Below are positions 17,569-25,471 of a stretch of 33,808 nt of DNA, one piece after another; position 1 is the stretch's first letter, and each line of letters begins with the position of its first letter. A program made the translations under genes and the position numbers. Origin of the DNA: Thermoplasmata archaeon (GTDB lineage: Archaea > Thermoplasmatota > Thermoplasmata > Thermoplasmatales > Thermoplasmataceae); NCBI GenBank assembly GCA_021797555.1, contig JAJZZM010000003.1, forward strand, positions 1 through 33,808, written 5' to 3'. Below the pieces are notes generated by a model. The model was not told the DNA's origin. It ran no database searches and worked only from the letters and a program-made list of their open reading frames with translations.

Positions 17569-18771
17569 ATGTTATCTATAAGCATGGATGTAAATAAATA
17601 TATGGCTGATGTGATGGAATATAATAACAAAATGATTGAAATAAGAAGAAAAATACATGAGAATCCAGAGTTATCATATAATGAATTTCAGACAGCAAAA
17701 ATAATAGCAGAAACATTAAGGTCATTTAATATAAATGTTAAAGAAAATGTTGGCGGTACAGGTGTTATCGGACTTTTAAAGGGCACAGATGGAAAAACAA
17801 CCATAGGTTTAAGGGCAGATATGGATGCATTGCCTGTTTTAGAGGAAAACAACGTAGAATACAAATCAAAAAATAACGGAGTAATGCATGCATGTGGCCA
17901 TGATGCACATGTAGCAATGTTATTATGTGCAGCATATGTTTTATCAAAGCATAGAAATGAACTAAAGGGCAATATAAAATTTTTATTCCAGCCTGCAGAA
18001 GAGGATGGTGGCGAAGGTGGTGCACTGCCAATGATTGAGGCAGGTGCATTGGAAAATCCACACGTAGACCATGTTTTTGGGCTGCACATATTAAATGATT
18101 TTCCTATAGGTACAATAGCATTGAAACCCGGCCCTGAAATGGCATGCCCGGACTCATTGAAAATAATGATTCATGGGAAAGGTGGTCATGGATCAGATCC
18201 TGCAAATACAATAGATCCTATATTTGTAGGGTCACAGATAATAAATGCAGTATATGGGATACGATCAAGGTATATAGATCAGAAGGAACCTGTAACAATA
18301 TCCATATGCTCAGTCCATTCTGGGACAAAGGATAATATAATTCCAGATGATTTAATTATGGGGGGTACAGTAAGGACATTTAACGAAAATATAAGGTCAA
18401 AAATAAAAAAATTAGTAAATGACACTGTAAAAAATATTTCCATTGCATACGGTGCCAGTGCAGAAATATCATTTAAAGATAATGCATATCCAGTAACCTA
18501 TAATGATCCTGAAATAACAGAGGAGGTAGTGAAATTATTATCCGGCATAAATGGAATAAAGGTTGTTGATTCAGGTCTTTTATTAGGGGGTGAAGACGTT
18601 TCAAGATTTTTAAACAAAGCTCCAGGAACATATTATTTTCTGGGAACAAAAAATGATGCCAAGGGATTAATATACTCTAACCATAGCTCTAAATTCGATG
18701 TTGATGAGGATTATCTAAAATTTGGTGCATTATCACATATAGATATTGCAATGTACTTTGCAAATAAATAA
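17569..18771 (+). CDS. M20 family metal-dependent amidohydrolase/carboxypeptidase
   Basis: A 400-residue enzyme of the M20D group (hippurate, IAA-amino-acid hydrolase and Sulfolobus carboxypeptidase CPSA type). Metal and catalytic landmarks in order are RRKIHENPELSYNE (26-39), LRADMDALP (81-89), HACGHDAH (107-114), PAEED (142-146, with the catalytic Glu) and GLHI (171-174). A lid domain follows with GGHGSDP and ends before the last ligand region (YSNHSSKFDVDED). It cleaves amide bonds in N-acyl amino acids or peptides in the cytoplasm. An ATG five codons downstream (17584) fits the TATA-like stretch at 17551-17559 better and may be the true start. The stop directly abuts the stop of the HxlR regulator. 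Confidence 0.88.
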   Translation: MLSISMDVNKYMADVMEYNNKMIEIRRKIHENPELSYNEFQTAKIIAETLRSFNINVKENVGGTGVIGLLKGTDGKTTIGLRADMDALPVLEENNVEYKSKNNGVMHACGHDAHVAMLLCAAYVLSKHRNELKGNIKFLFQPAEEDGGEGGALPMIEAGALENPHVDHVFGLHILNDFPIGTIALKPGPEMACPDSLKIMIHGKGGHGSDPANTIDPIFVGSQIINAVYGIRSRYIDQKEPVTISICSVHSGTKDNIIPDDLIMGGTVRTFNENIRSKIKKLVNDTVKNISIAYGASAEISFKDNAYPVTYNDPEITEEVVKLLSGINGIKVVDSGLLLGGEDVSRFLNKAPGTYYFLGTKNDAKGLIYSNHSSKFDVDEDYLKFGALSHIDIAMYFANK

Positions 18772-19104
18772 TTATAATGTTGCATTTAAAAATTCTATTA
18801 AGCCTTTCCTTATTTTTATTCCTTTATTGGTTAATCCATATGTAATTATATCGTTTTCATCTTTTAATATTATATTCAAACCTATTAATTCCTTTAATCT
18901 TTTTGCTAAAATTGTTTTGCTTATTCCCGGTACTGAATTTAGGATATCATTGAAATTTTTTCTTGTATTATTATTGCCTATAACGCCTAAAATTAATAAA
19001 GTATATTTTTTGCCCAATAAATTAAATACTGGTAATGATGGGTCTATGCATATTTCTGTATTTTTATCATAAATCATGCATGCATTTTCTCTTTTTAATT
19101 TCAT
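18772..19104 (-). CDS. HxlR family winged-helix transcriptional regulator
   Basis: A 110-residue protein with the HxlR pattern: an N-terminal Cys region (ENACMIYD), LLGKKYTLLILGVIG, the recognition-helix region NFNDILNSVPGISKTILAKRLKEL, and the wing ending ITYGLTNKGIKI. HxlR proteins bind DNA as dimers, and their N-terminal cysteine often senses oxidants or aldehydes. Target unknown. It converges on the M20 gene with no base between stops, so the M20 gene is not an obvious target by promoter sharing. ATG start at 19104. Confidence 0.82.
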   Translation of the reverse strand: MKLKRENACMIYDKNTEICIDPSLPVFNLLGKKYTLLILGVIGNNNTRKNFNDILNSVPGISKTILAKRLKELIGLNIILKDENDIITYGLTNKGIKIRKGLIEFLNATL

Positions 19105-19154
19105 AATATAATATAAAGATTAAATTAATAAATATTATCAATTTTTATTTGAAT

Positions 19155-20012
19155 TTATATATTATTTGTATTTTCTTTTGCATTATCCTTTGCTCCAAAC
19201 ATTTTTTGTGAAGTGTTTTTGACATTTTTTAATATGTTGTTTTCAAACATTGATGTTATGTCTTCCACGGATTTTCCATTTGTTACTGACATTATTATAA
19301 ATAATCCTACATGTTATATACAGGGCCTATAGTTGCATGCATTACTGGAAATAATTCAATTCCGGGAATAAATAATGGGCATTACAAAAGGAATTTAAAT
19401 ACAAAGTACGGTGGATTAAAGGAATTAAAGGTGCCAAGGAATAGAGATAATAGATTCCACAGTGCAGTAATTGAAGCAAATAAAACAATAGGTTTGGAAG
19501 GATTAATAACATCATTATGCTCCAATGGTGCATCAACAAGGAAGATACCTGATATATTAAGCAATATATTTAAAAATAGGCATTCACCATCACCAATATC
19601 AAGAATAACAGATATGACGCTGGAAGAGGCAAATAAATTTTTAAACAGGAAATTGGATAATAGGCACATGGCTGTAATACTGGATGGCTTATTCTTCTAT
19701 TTGAGGAGAGGTACCGCAGACAGGGATCCAGTAATATTTGCTCTAGGCATAAAAGAATCAGGAGAGTATGAAATACTGGGATTTTATCTTGCCATTAAGG
19801 AATTCCATAATAATTACAAGGATGTACTGGAAGACTTATGTAGAGGGTGGTTAAAGGTAATTTCATCATTACCTGATGTAGATTATTCCATGAAGATATC
19901 CTATTTAAAATCAATAAAGTTCAATTCCAAGCATATATTCAGGAAGATGGACGGGTATATTAAATGCAATGGTGAAATTAAGGAAATGTTCAACAAGAGG
20001 TACACTTTATAA
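19155..20012 (+). pseudogene. IS256-family transposase, deleted and apparently rearranged
   Basis: The plus frame 19311-20012 matches the N-terminal and central parts of an IS256 (mutator) transposase: GHYKRNLNTKYG, then ELKVPRNRDNRFHSAV, NGASTRKIPDIL, SRITDMTLEEA, and VILDGLFFYLRRGTADRDP with the first catalytic Asp. After EDLCRGWLKV the frame jumps to the family's C-terminal region (SSLPDVDYSMKISYLK). The intervening segment with the second Asp and the Glu is gone, so it cannot be active. Directly upstream, on the opposite strand (19155-19292), is a 45-codon open frame (MSVTNGKSVEDITSMFENN...) that looks like the missing first residues of the same transposase, suggesting a local inversion. 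No clear terminal inverted repeats were found. Confidence 0.75.
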
Positions 20013-20123
20013 ATACACAGAATACTGTTCACGACAATTCTCCAAATTCCAAGTTATTTAAGGTATAACTGTAATCTATTATAATAAAAAAATTAATTAG
20101 CAACTATATTATAGTATTATTTA

Positions 20124-21089
20124 ATGAAAAGTGTTTTTCTTGAATCCAGGGGGATTATAAAAATTAAGGATATTAATGATATAAATAATATACCGGAAGG
20201 TTTTATTAAAATAAAGGTTAAATCTGTAGGCATATGTGGTTCTGACATTCATTATTATTTTAATGGCAGCATAGGAAATTTTGTTCTGGAAAAACCTATG
20301 ATACTTGGGCATGAAACTGCAGGCATAGCCGAAAGCAATGCCAATAATATCAGAAAAGGCGATATAGTTGCTATAGAACCGGGTTTACCTTGTGGGAAAT
20401 GCAAATACTGCAAAACTGGAAGATATAACCTATGCCCGGATGTTAAGTTTTTTGCAACACCGCCTGTAGATGGTTCTCTCAGGGAATATATTGTATATCC
20501 TGAAGAATTTGTTTATAATGCCAGTGGCTTAACAACCGATGAGGCAAGCCTTGCAGAGCCAATGTCAGTAGGTATATACGCCACACGGAAGGCGGGCATA
20601 GGGCCTGAAAATAATGTACTGATTGTTGGGTCCGGATCTGTTGGCATATTAACAGCATTCTCTGCAGAGGCGCATGGATCAAATGTAACATTATGTGATA
20701 TAAATATAGATAAAATAAAATATGCCAGGAAATGTGGATTTGCAGCATTTTTAAATGATAAAATCCATGATAAATACGATAATGTTTTTGAATGCAGTGG
20801 AATGGCAGCAGAATTTGCATTGGACAGAACCGAAAAAGGTGGAGACCTATTTTTAATAGGCATGGGCAACAAATGCGGATTAAATCCATTATATATAACA
20901 TCAAATGAAATCACAGTTCATGGAATATTCAGGTATAATAATACATTTAATGATGCAATTAAAATTATAAAAAAGTATAGAAACAGGATTAAGCCATTTC
21001 TTGAAAAGAAGATATGCATTGATGATTTAGACTCATACATGAAGAATAAGGAGTATGAAAAATACCTGAAAACCATAGTGGAATTATGA
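20124..21089 (+). CDS. Zinc-dependent polyol (sorbitol/xylitol-type) dehydrogenase
   Basis: A 321-residue medium-chain dehydrogenase, a little shorter than the usual 340-350. Catalytic-zinc ligands Cys38, His63 and Glu64 (GICGSD, LGHETAG) and Glu145 (AEPMSVG) are present, as are the four structural-zinc cysteines at 90, 93, 96 and 104. The Rossmann motif is GSGSVG (169-174), and Asp192 after the second strand favours NAD over NADP. The DIHYYFNGSIGNF and FFATPPVDGSL stretches are those of sorbitol/xylitol dehydrogenases. It should oxidise a polyol to a ketose. Its stop overlaps the xylulokinase ATG as ATGA, so xylitol or D-arabinitol to D-xylulose is the favoured reaction. Sorbitol is possible. 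ATG start. Confidence 0.85.
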   Translation: MKSVFLESRGIIKIKDINDINNIPEGFIKIKVKSVGICGSDIHYYFNGSIGNFVLEKPMILGHETAGIAESNANNIRKGDIVAIEPGLPCGKCKYCKTGRYNLCPDVKFFATPPVDGSLREYIVYPEEFVYNASGLTTDEASLAEPMSVGIYATRKAGIGPENNVLIVGSGSVGILTAFSAEAHGSNVTLCDINIDKIKYARKCGFAAFLNDKIHDKYDNVFECSGMAAEFALDRTEKGGDLFLIGMGNKCGLNPLYITSNEITVHGIFRYNNTFNDAIKIIKKYRNRIKPFLEKKICIDDLDSYMKNKEYEKYLKTIVEL

Positions 21090-22432
21090 ATTACCTGGGT
21101 ATAGATTTAGGAACAACATCGATGAAGTTTCTGGTGATCAATGAAAATGGCATAATATATAAAAATTCCATAAACTATCCTGTAATTTATTACAATAATG
21201 GTTATGCCGAGCAGAATCCCTTATTGTGGTTAAAGGCTTTCAAAAAACTGTATAAAAATATGGATGTGAAAATAGATAGCATTGGCATAACAGGTCAGAT
21301 GCATAGCCTTGTACTAACGAACAATGGGAAACCTCTTATTAATTCAATATTATGGCTGGATAACAGATCGTATAAATTTTCTAAATACCTTACTAGAAAA
21401 TTCGGCACTGAAAATCTCATAGAAGAAACAGGAAATTACCCGTTATCAAATTTTACCCTGCTCCGGCTATTATGGATAAGTAAGTACAATAAAAATATAT
21501 ATAAAAATGCAAATAAGGCCTTCGTGGCAAAGGACTGGCTTAAATTCATGCTTACCGGGGTGCATGGAACAGACGTCACTGACGGATCAGGAACATATCT
21601 GTTCAATGTTAGGTCCAGGAAATGGTCGGATAAATTATTTAATGGATTAAATATGGATAAAAAACTCTTTGGGGATGCCTTTGAATCAGGGGATATACAT
21701 GGATACTATAATGGCATACCTGTAATTGCCGGCGCAGGTGATCAGGAAGCAGCAGCATATGGCAATAATCTAACACTAAATGATGTGGGTATATCCCTTG
21801 GGACATCAGGTGTGGTCTTTGCAAAGATCAATAATTATAAAATCCCGGAAAATAAATCAATACATCTATTCTGCGATGCCAAAAGAAATAGATGGCACTG
21901 GATGGGTGTTACACAATCTGCGGCATCTTCACTGGACTGGTTTATAAAGGCATTCAATATTAAATATTCACAGCTAAAAAATTTAAATGGGTTTTCCAGG
22001 GTCCTTTTTATGCCATACCTGAATGGTGAGAGGGCGCCCATTATGGATACAGATATCCGTGGTTTATTTTATAATCTATCCCCGGATACCGGCATTAATG
22101 ATTTTATTATCTCCATCATGCAGGGTGTTGCTTTCAGCCTGAGACACGTATATGATTCCATGAATATACATAGGAAAAATATAATATTAACCGGTGGTGG
22201 CACCAGAATCGATAGCTGGAACCAGATAATTTCTAACGTCTTTAATATGCCGGTCAAGGTTAAAGAAGATAGTGGGTCCGCCCTTGGAGCTGCCATGTTA
22301 TCCTCTCACGGTGATATCGATATCGATGCCAGCTATAAACTATATTACCCTGAAAATCATGATATTTATGATGATTTGTACATAAAATATAGAAATATGG
22401 TAAAGCGTATAGCAAAGCCAGATAAATTATAA
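21086..22432 (+). CDS. xylB: Xylulokinase (FGGY family)
   Basis: A 448-residue FGGY carbohydrate kinase with two actin-like domains. The phosphate-binding loop is LGIDLGTTSMK (4-14); GITGQMHSLV (67-76) is the xylulokinase-type substrate motif; the catalytic base is Asp219 in GAGDQEAAAYG; the second nucleotide loop is SLGTSG; and the C-terminal signature is LTGGGTRIDSWNQI. It phosphorylates D-xylulose to xylulose 5-phosphate. It is coupled to the polyol dehydrogenase by a 4-base overlap, making a two-step polyol catabolic operon that would feed the pentose phosphate route. The base composition of both genes looks slightly richer in G+C than their neighbours, which would fit acquisition by transfer. 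Ribulokinase or glycerol kinase are less likely because of the GQMH motif. Confidence 0.85.
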   Translation: MNYLGIDLGTTSMKFLVINENGIIYKNSINYPVIYYNNGYAEQNPLLWLKAFKKLYKNMDVKIDSIGITGQMHSLVLTNNGKPLINSILWLDNRSYKFSKYLTRKFGTENLIEETGNYPLSNFTLLRLLWISKYNKNIYKNANKAFVAKDWLKFMLTGVHGTDVTDGSGTYLFNVRSRKWSDKLFNGLNMDKKLFGDAFESGDIHGYYNGIPVIAGAGDQEAAAYGNNLTLNDVGISLGTSGVVFAKINNYKIPENKSIHLFCDAKRNRWHWMGVTQSAASSLDWFIKAFNIKYSQLKNLNGFSRVLFMPYLNGERAPIMDTDIRGLFYNLSPDTGINDFIISIMQGVAFSLRHVYDSMNIHRKNIILTGGGTRIDSWNQIISNVFNMPVKVKEDSGSALGAAMLSSHGDIDIDASYKLYYPENHDIYDDLYIKYRNMVKRIAKPDKL

Positions 22433-22539
22433 AAAAATATTCAATTCCGTTATATACTGCCAAATTTATTTTTATATGAACTCCTGGAAGATTTCTTCTC
22501 AATTAACACTAACAATATAAATCCGTGTTTATTGTTCAT

Positions 22540-22733
22540 ATTTTATATCATTTAGCATCTGTCTGTTAGCTACCTTATGCCAAAGCATAGAGGCTTCATG
22601 ATTCATTGACCATTGCTTACCATTACATACGGGCTTTTAGTCCTTCAAGGGCAGAGGCAATAATCTCCACAGGCTTATATTCCCTTAAGCACTCCGCAGG
22701 TATTTTATTTATAAGAGTTGAAGCCTTAATTTA
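22540..22733 (-). pseudogene. TnpB-like (IS605-type) C-terminal remnant
   Basis: On the minus strand the frame 22733-22623 encodes ASTLINKIPAECLREYKPVE and continues to a TAA. A shifted frame then goes on with NGKQWSMNHEASMLWH. The order of a PVE motif followed by a KQ...EA motif is what closes many IS605-type TnpB proteins. The zinc finger and catalytic core are missing. The remnant lies about 70 bases from a dispersed repeat that is probably an element end. The family call rests on short motifs. Confidence 0.45.
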
Positions 22734-22798
22734 AGTACTTCTGCTATTCCTCTTATTATTTAATGTTATTAAAATATATTATATAAATATTTTATTAT

Positions 22799-22860
22799 AG
22801 GAATTCATCCACATCGTAAGCTCAGTGGCCTTTTTTCTGGTATGTTAATTTGTAAAAATT
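22799..22860. repeat. Dispersed repeat copy 2 (matches 87-156)
   Basis: This copy begins GAATTCATCCACATCGTAAG and ends TTGTAAAAAT. It matches the stretch at 87-156 in the same orientation with few changes. Beyond the matched block the sequences diverge, so the repeat has sharp limits. A nearby TnpB-like remnant suggests origin from an IS200/IS605-type element. Confidence 0.6.
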
Positions 22861-23255
22861 TAATATTTTTGCTCTATCATTTTTGATGTTTATATTATTA
22901 TTAATGACTATAATTACTCCAATTTTTAAATTGAATTTACCATAGCACGATAATATTTTTGGAGGTCTATGAAATTACCAGAGCACTTCAAGGTTAATGC
23001 CAGAATTCTTTTCAGGTTAACATTATCAATAATTTAATATATAATTACGGAAAATTTGCTGAGAGATTGCTTATTTTTATCATACATATACAATACAACC
23101 ATCATTAAAAATATATAATATACTTTAAATTTGAATTAAATGCAATTTATATCATATAATAATATTTATTAATCATGCTGGATAATGCCATTATATCAAT
23201 GAAAATTAGTACATAATATTTTAATTATTAAAATAAAAATTTTAACTTTATGTTA

Positions 23256-24053
23256 TTAAATTATGCATGCGGCTATAGATGAATATAAACCAATATCAAT
23301 GCCAAACATCGATGGCTTTATGTCCATATTATTTAAGGATAATTTTTTGAATTTTTCCATAACGTATGGATAAAATTCATCGTATCTGTATGTAAAAACC
23401 CCGCCTATAATAGCCTTATCCAAACCTAACGTATTTGATAAAAATGATAAAATATATGATAAATAATTTAAGGATTTTTTAACCGCTTTCTCCTCACCAT
23501 ATTTTTTAACCATATCATTTAACCCTGAGCCACTGCATACATAATCATAATTTGATTTTGACCTAATGGAAATTTTATTATATCCAAGTTCAGTGTGTTT
23601 ATCTGTATAATATGGTTTTCCATTTAAAATAAAACCTGCACCAAAGCCCGTGCCAAACGTCATAAAAACCATATTTTTTGCATTTTTGCCATTGCCCCAT
23701 TTATATTCTGCAAATGCTGAAGATAATGCATCATGCACAATATTAACCCTAATATTGAATTCCCTCTCAATTAGTGTTTTTAGATTGATATTCCAGTAGC
23801 CAGGAAGATGTGGAGGATTTATTATTAAACCCTTTTTCATATCCAGTGGACCACCAATGCTTACTCCAATAATTTCTGCATTATAATTTTTTATTCCATC
23901 CTCTATAAAAGCTCTGGATGTTTCAATTTCATCTATATATTTTTCGCAGGTCTTAAATTTATATGATTTAAATATATTCACAGCATTATTTTTATATCCT
24001 GCAACGGTAACCGTTGTATTTGTTCCACCAATATCAAGGCCTATTACATTCAT
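23256..24053 (-). CDS. ROK family sugar kinase without zinc site
   Basis: A 265-residue ROK protein (usual length about 300). The phosphate loop is GLDIGGTNTTV (5-15), substrate-site residues lie in SIGGPLDM (65-72) and NPPHLPGYWN (79-88), the catalytic base is Asp108 in VHDALSSAFAEY, and GTGFGAG (134-140) is the second ATP loop. The ELGY motif near 155 stands where ROK enzymes have ELGH. The cysteine cluster that binds structural zinc (CGCGNRGC-type) is absent, with only one Cys left in that region. It probably phosphorylates a hexose or a keto-sugar acid; glucokinase or KDG kinase are both possible. ATG start at 24053. It stands alone between two debris regions. Confidence 0.78.
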   Translation of the reverse strand: MNVIGLDIGGTNTTVTVAGYKNNAVNIFKSYKFKTCEKYIDEIETSRAFIEDGIKNYNAEIIGVSIGGPLDMKKGLIINPPHLPGYWNINLKTLIEREFNIRVNIVHDALSSAFAEYKWGNGKNAKNMVFMTFGTGFGAGFILNGKPYYTDKHTELGYNKISIRSKSNYDYVCSGSGLNDMVKKYGEEKAVKKSLNYLSYILSFLSNTLGLDKAIIGGVFTYRYDEFYPYVMEKFKKLSLNNMDIKPSMFGIDIGLYSSIAACII

Positions 24054-24157
24054 ATTCCATTAATGGTTTTATTGGATTAAACATTAATTATTTTTCATCA
24101 TTGATTATGGTATTAATAGTATATGATTAATTTATATTTTTATTGCATTTAAATTAT

Positions 24158-24784
24158 TTATTTTTCTGGACATACTGTTTTTAATCCAACAAGTATATAT
24201 CTCCATGATGCACTTTTGTTCTGGTAATTAGGTTCCATGGCAAAATTAGGATTGAAGAAATTGGATATTTTATTCATATCCTTCCTGAATGGATCCACAA
24301 ATATATTTTTCCTTATAAAACCGTCAGCGTTAATGAAATATCTATTGCATTTTATTGTTTTGCTTATATTTTTATATGCAGTAAACCTTGATTTCCCAAG
24401 GTTATGTAATACAATATTTGATATGGCAAGATCAAAAACCCTGCCCGTATCAATTGGCTTCATTAGGTCTTTTTCCAATATTTTTACCCTATCATATATT
24501 CCTAATTTTTCCATGTTTTCTTTTATTCTGTCTATTGAATTGCCTTCAAGTGATTTATCTGTAAAATTGTCAATAGCTGTAATATTTGCATTATGGAAAT
24601 ATGAAGCGGCTGTATATGTAAGAAATCCAGATCCAGCACCGGCATCAAGTATAATGATTTTAGCATCCTCTGGAATCCCGATTTTTTTAAAAGCTTCCAT
24701 AAACATTGTTCTTGCAATTTTCCTTAAATCTTCTGACTGTTCTTTTGTAGAGTGATGGTATAACCCAAAATCTATATCTGGCAT
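24158..24784 (-). CDS. Class I SAM-dependent methyltransferase
   Basis: A 208-residue Rossmann-fold methyltransferase. The SAM loop is ILDAGAGSGFLT (about 45-56), followed by the acidic end of strand 2 (ITAIDNFTD), a motif II-like DLAISNIVLHNL, and a C-terminal strand pair. No substrate-defining domain is present, so the acceptor (small molecule, RNA or protein) is unknown. ATG at 24784. Same strand as the ROK gene, with about 100 bases between them. Confidence 0.78.
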   Translation of the reverse strand: MPDIDFGLYHHSTKEQSEDLRKIARTMFMEAFKKIGIPEDAKIIILDAGAGSGFLTYTAASYFHNANITAIDNFTDKSLEGNSIDRIKENMEKLGIYDRVKILEKDLMKPIDTGRVFDLAISNIVLHNLGKSRFTAYKNISKTIKCNRYFINADGFIRKNIFVDPFRKDMNKISNFFNPNFAMEPNYQNKSASWRYILVGLKTVCPEK

Positions 24785-25471
24785 AATAAAATGAGTACAA
24801 TAACTATAATTAAACTTTTCTTGGCTATTGCATTAACATTATGGCAATATTGCATTTATTATCTGTGAGATATATATTCAAAACCATTTTTTTGTTATTC
24901 ATCAGTATAACATTTTTTCTATATTGGTCAATGATATTAAATCATCAGTAACAAAATTCTACGTAAAAGTTATTTAATAATATTTATAAATACGAATAAA
25001 AGTATAGGATATAGAAATAATGAAATGGCATTATTTAAGCAATTTATTTTTATTACAGTATTTTTTTAAGCTATTATCAAATGTAAATAATGGTTTATCC
25101 TTGATTTTTGATATGAATTATAAATTTCAAGAATATTATTTGATTTAATATAGAATATATACAAAATGCATAGTACAAATATTATAGAAATTGATGGTGA
25201 GAAATTTGTCTCTGCAAATGAGGAATATTGAGAATGTCAGTGACTGCAAGAAAGAAATGAGTAATAATGCATAAGATTTCAGGAAGGGAAGATATGGATA
25301 GGATAACATCACTTATACCTGTTGTTAATGGGTCTATACATGTATGTGATAGGCTGGAATAACTGGCTTCATGTCATACAGTTAAAGTACCTCCAGAAGA
25401 TATGCAATTTGCAAATGTACTTGGTTACAGGATAGCAGCATCCCAGGAATAAAATTATTTTTAATTTGGAA
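24785..25471. other. Gene-free 690-base region holding an actin-like relic
   Basis: Most of the region (24785-25160) is AT-rich with no frame worth reporting. From 25166 a 21-codon frame (MHSTNIIEIDGEKFVSANEE, then Y and stop) may be a further piece of the broken actin-like gene described at 25267-25452. Confidence 0.5.
25267..25452 (+). pseudogene. Actin/ParM-like (Ta0583-type) C-terminal relic
   Basis: A single frame of 62 codons, interrupted once by TAA at 25360-25362. Before the stop it contains DMDRITSLIPVVNGS, and after it VPPEDMQFANVLGYRIAA. From memory, the C-terminus of the Thermoplasma acidophilum actin homologue Ta0583 reads nearly the same in this order (DRVTSLIP, then PEDLQFANALGYR). 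The N-terminal nucleotide-binding part is missing here except perhaps for a scrap at 25166. I conclude that a Ta0583-like filament protein gene has decayed at this site. The match is strong in pattern but covers only about 60 residues. Confidence 0.65.

Larger units (their letters stand above)
22433..23255. other. Gene-free 820-base region with transposon debris
   Basis: No intact gene. It contains the TnpB-like remnant (22540-22733), dispersed repeat copy 2 (22799-22860), and a short plus-strand frame at 22969-23037 (MKLPEHFKVNARILFR, then stop) that is preceded by a GGAGG-like site and cannot be assigned. The rest is AT-rich spacer. Confidence 0.5.

Noticed and set aside
17569-18335. Overlapping frames inside the M20 gene on both strands
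   Set aside because: They lie across conserved metal-site codons of the M20 enzyme and carry no domain of their own.
22489-23035. Imperfect similarity between about 22489-22516 and 23007-23035 (both like AGA-TTCTTxTC...TTAACA)
   Set aside because: About 23 of 29 positions agree with one gap in AT-rich DNA, which is too weak to call a repeat or element ends.
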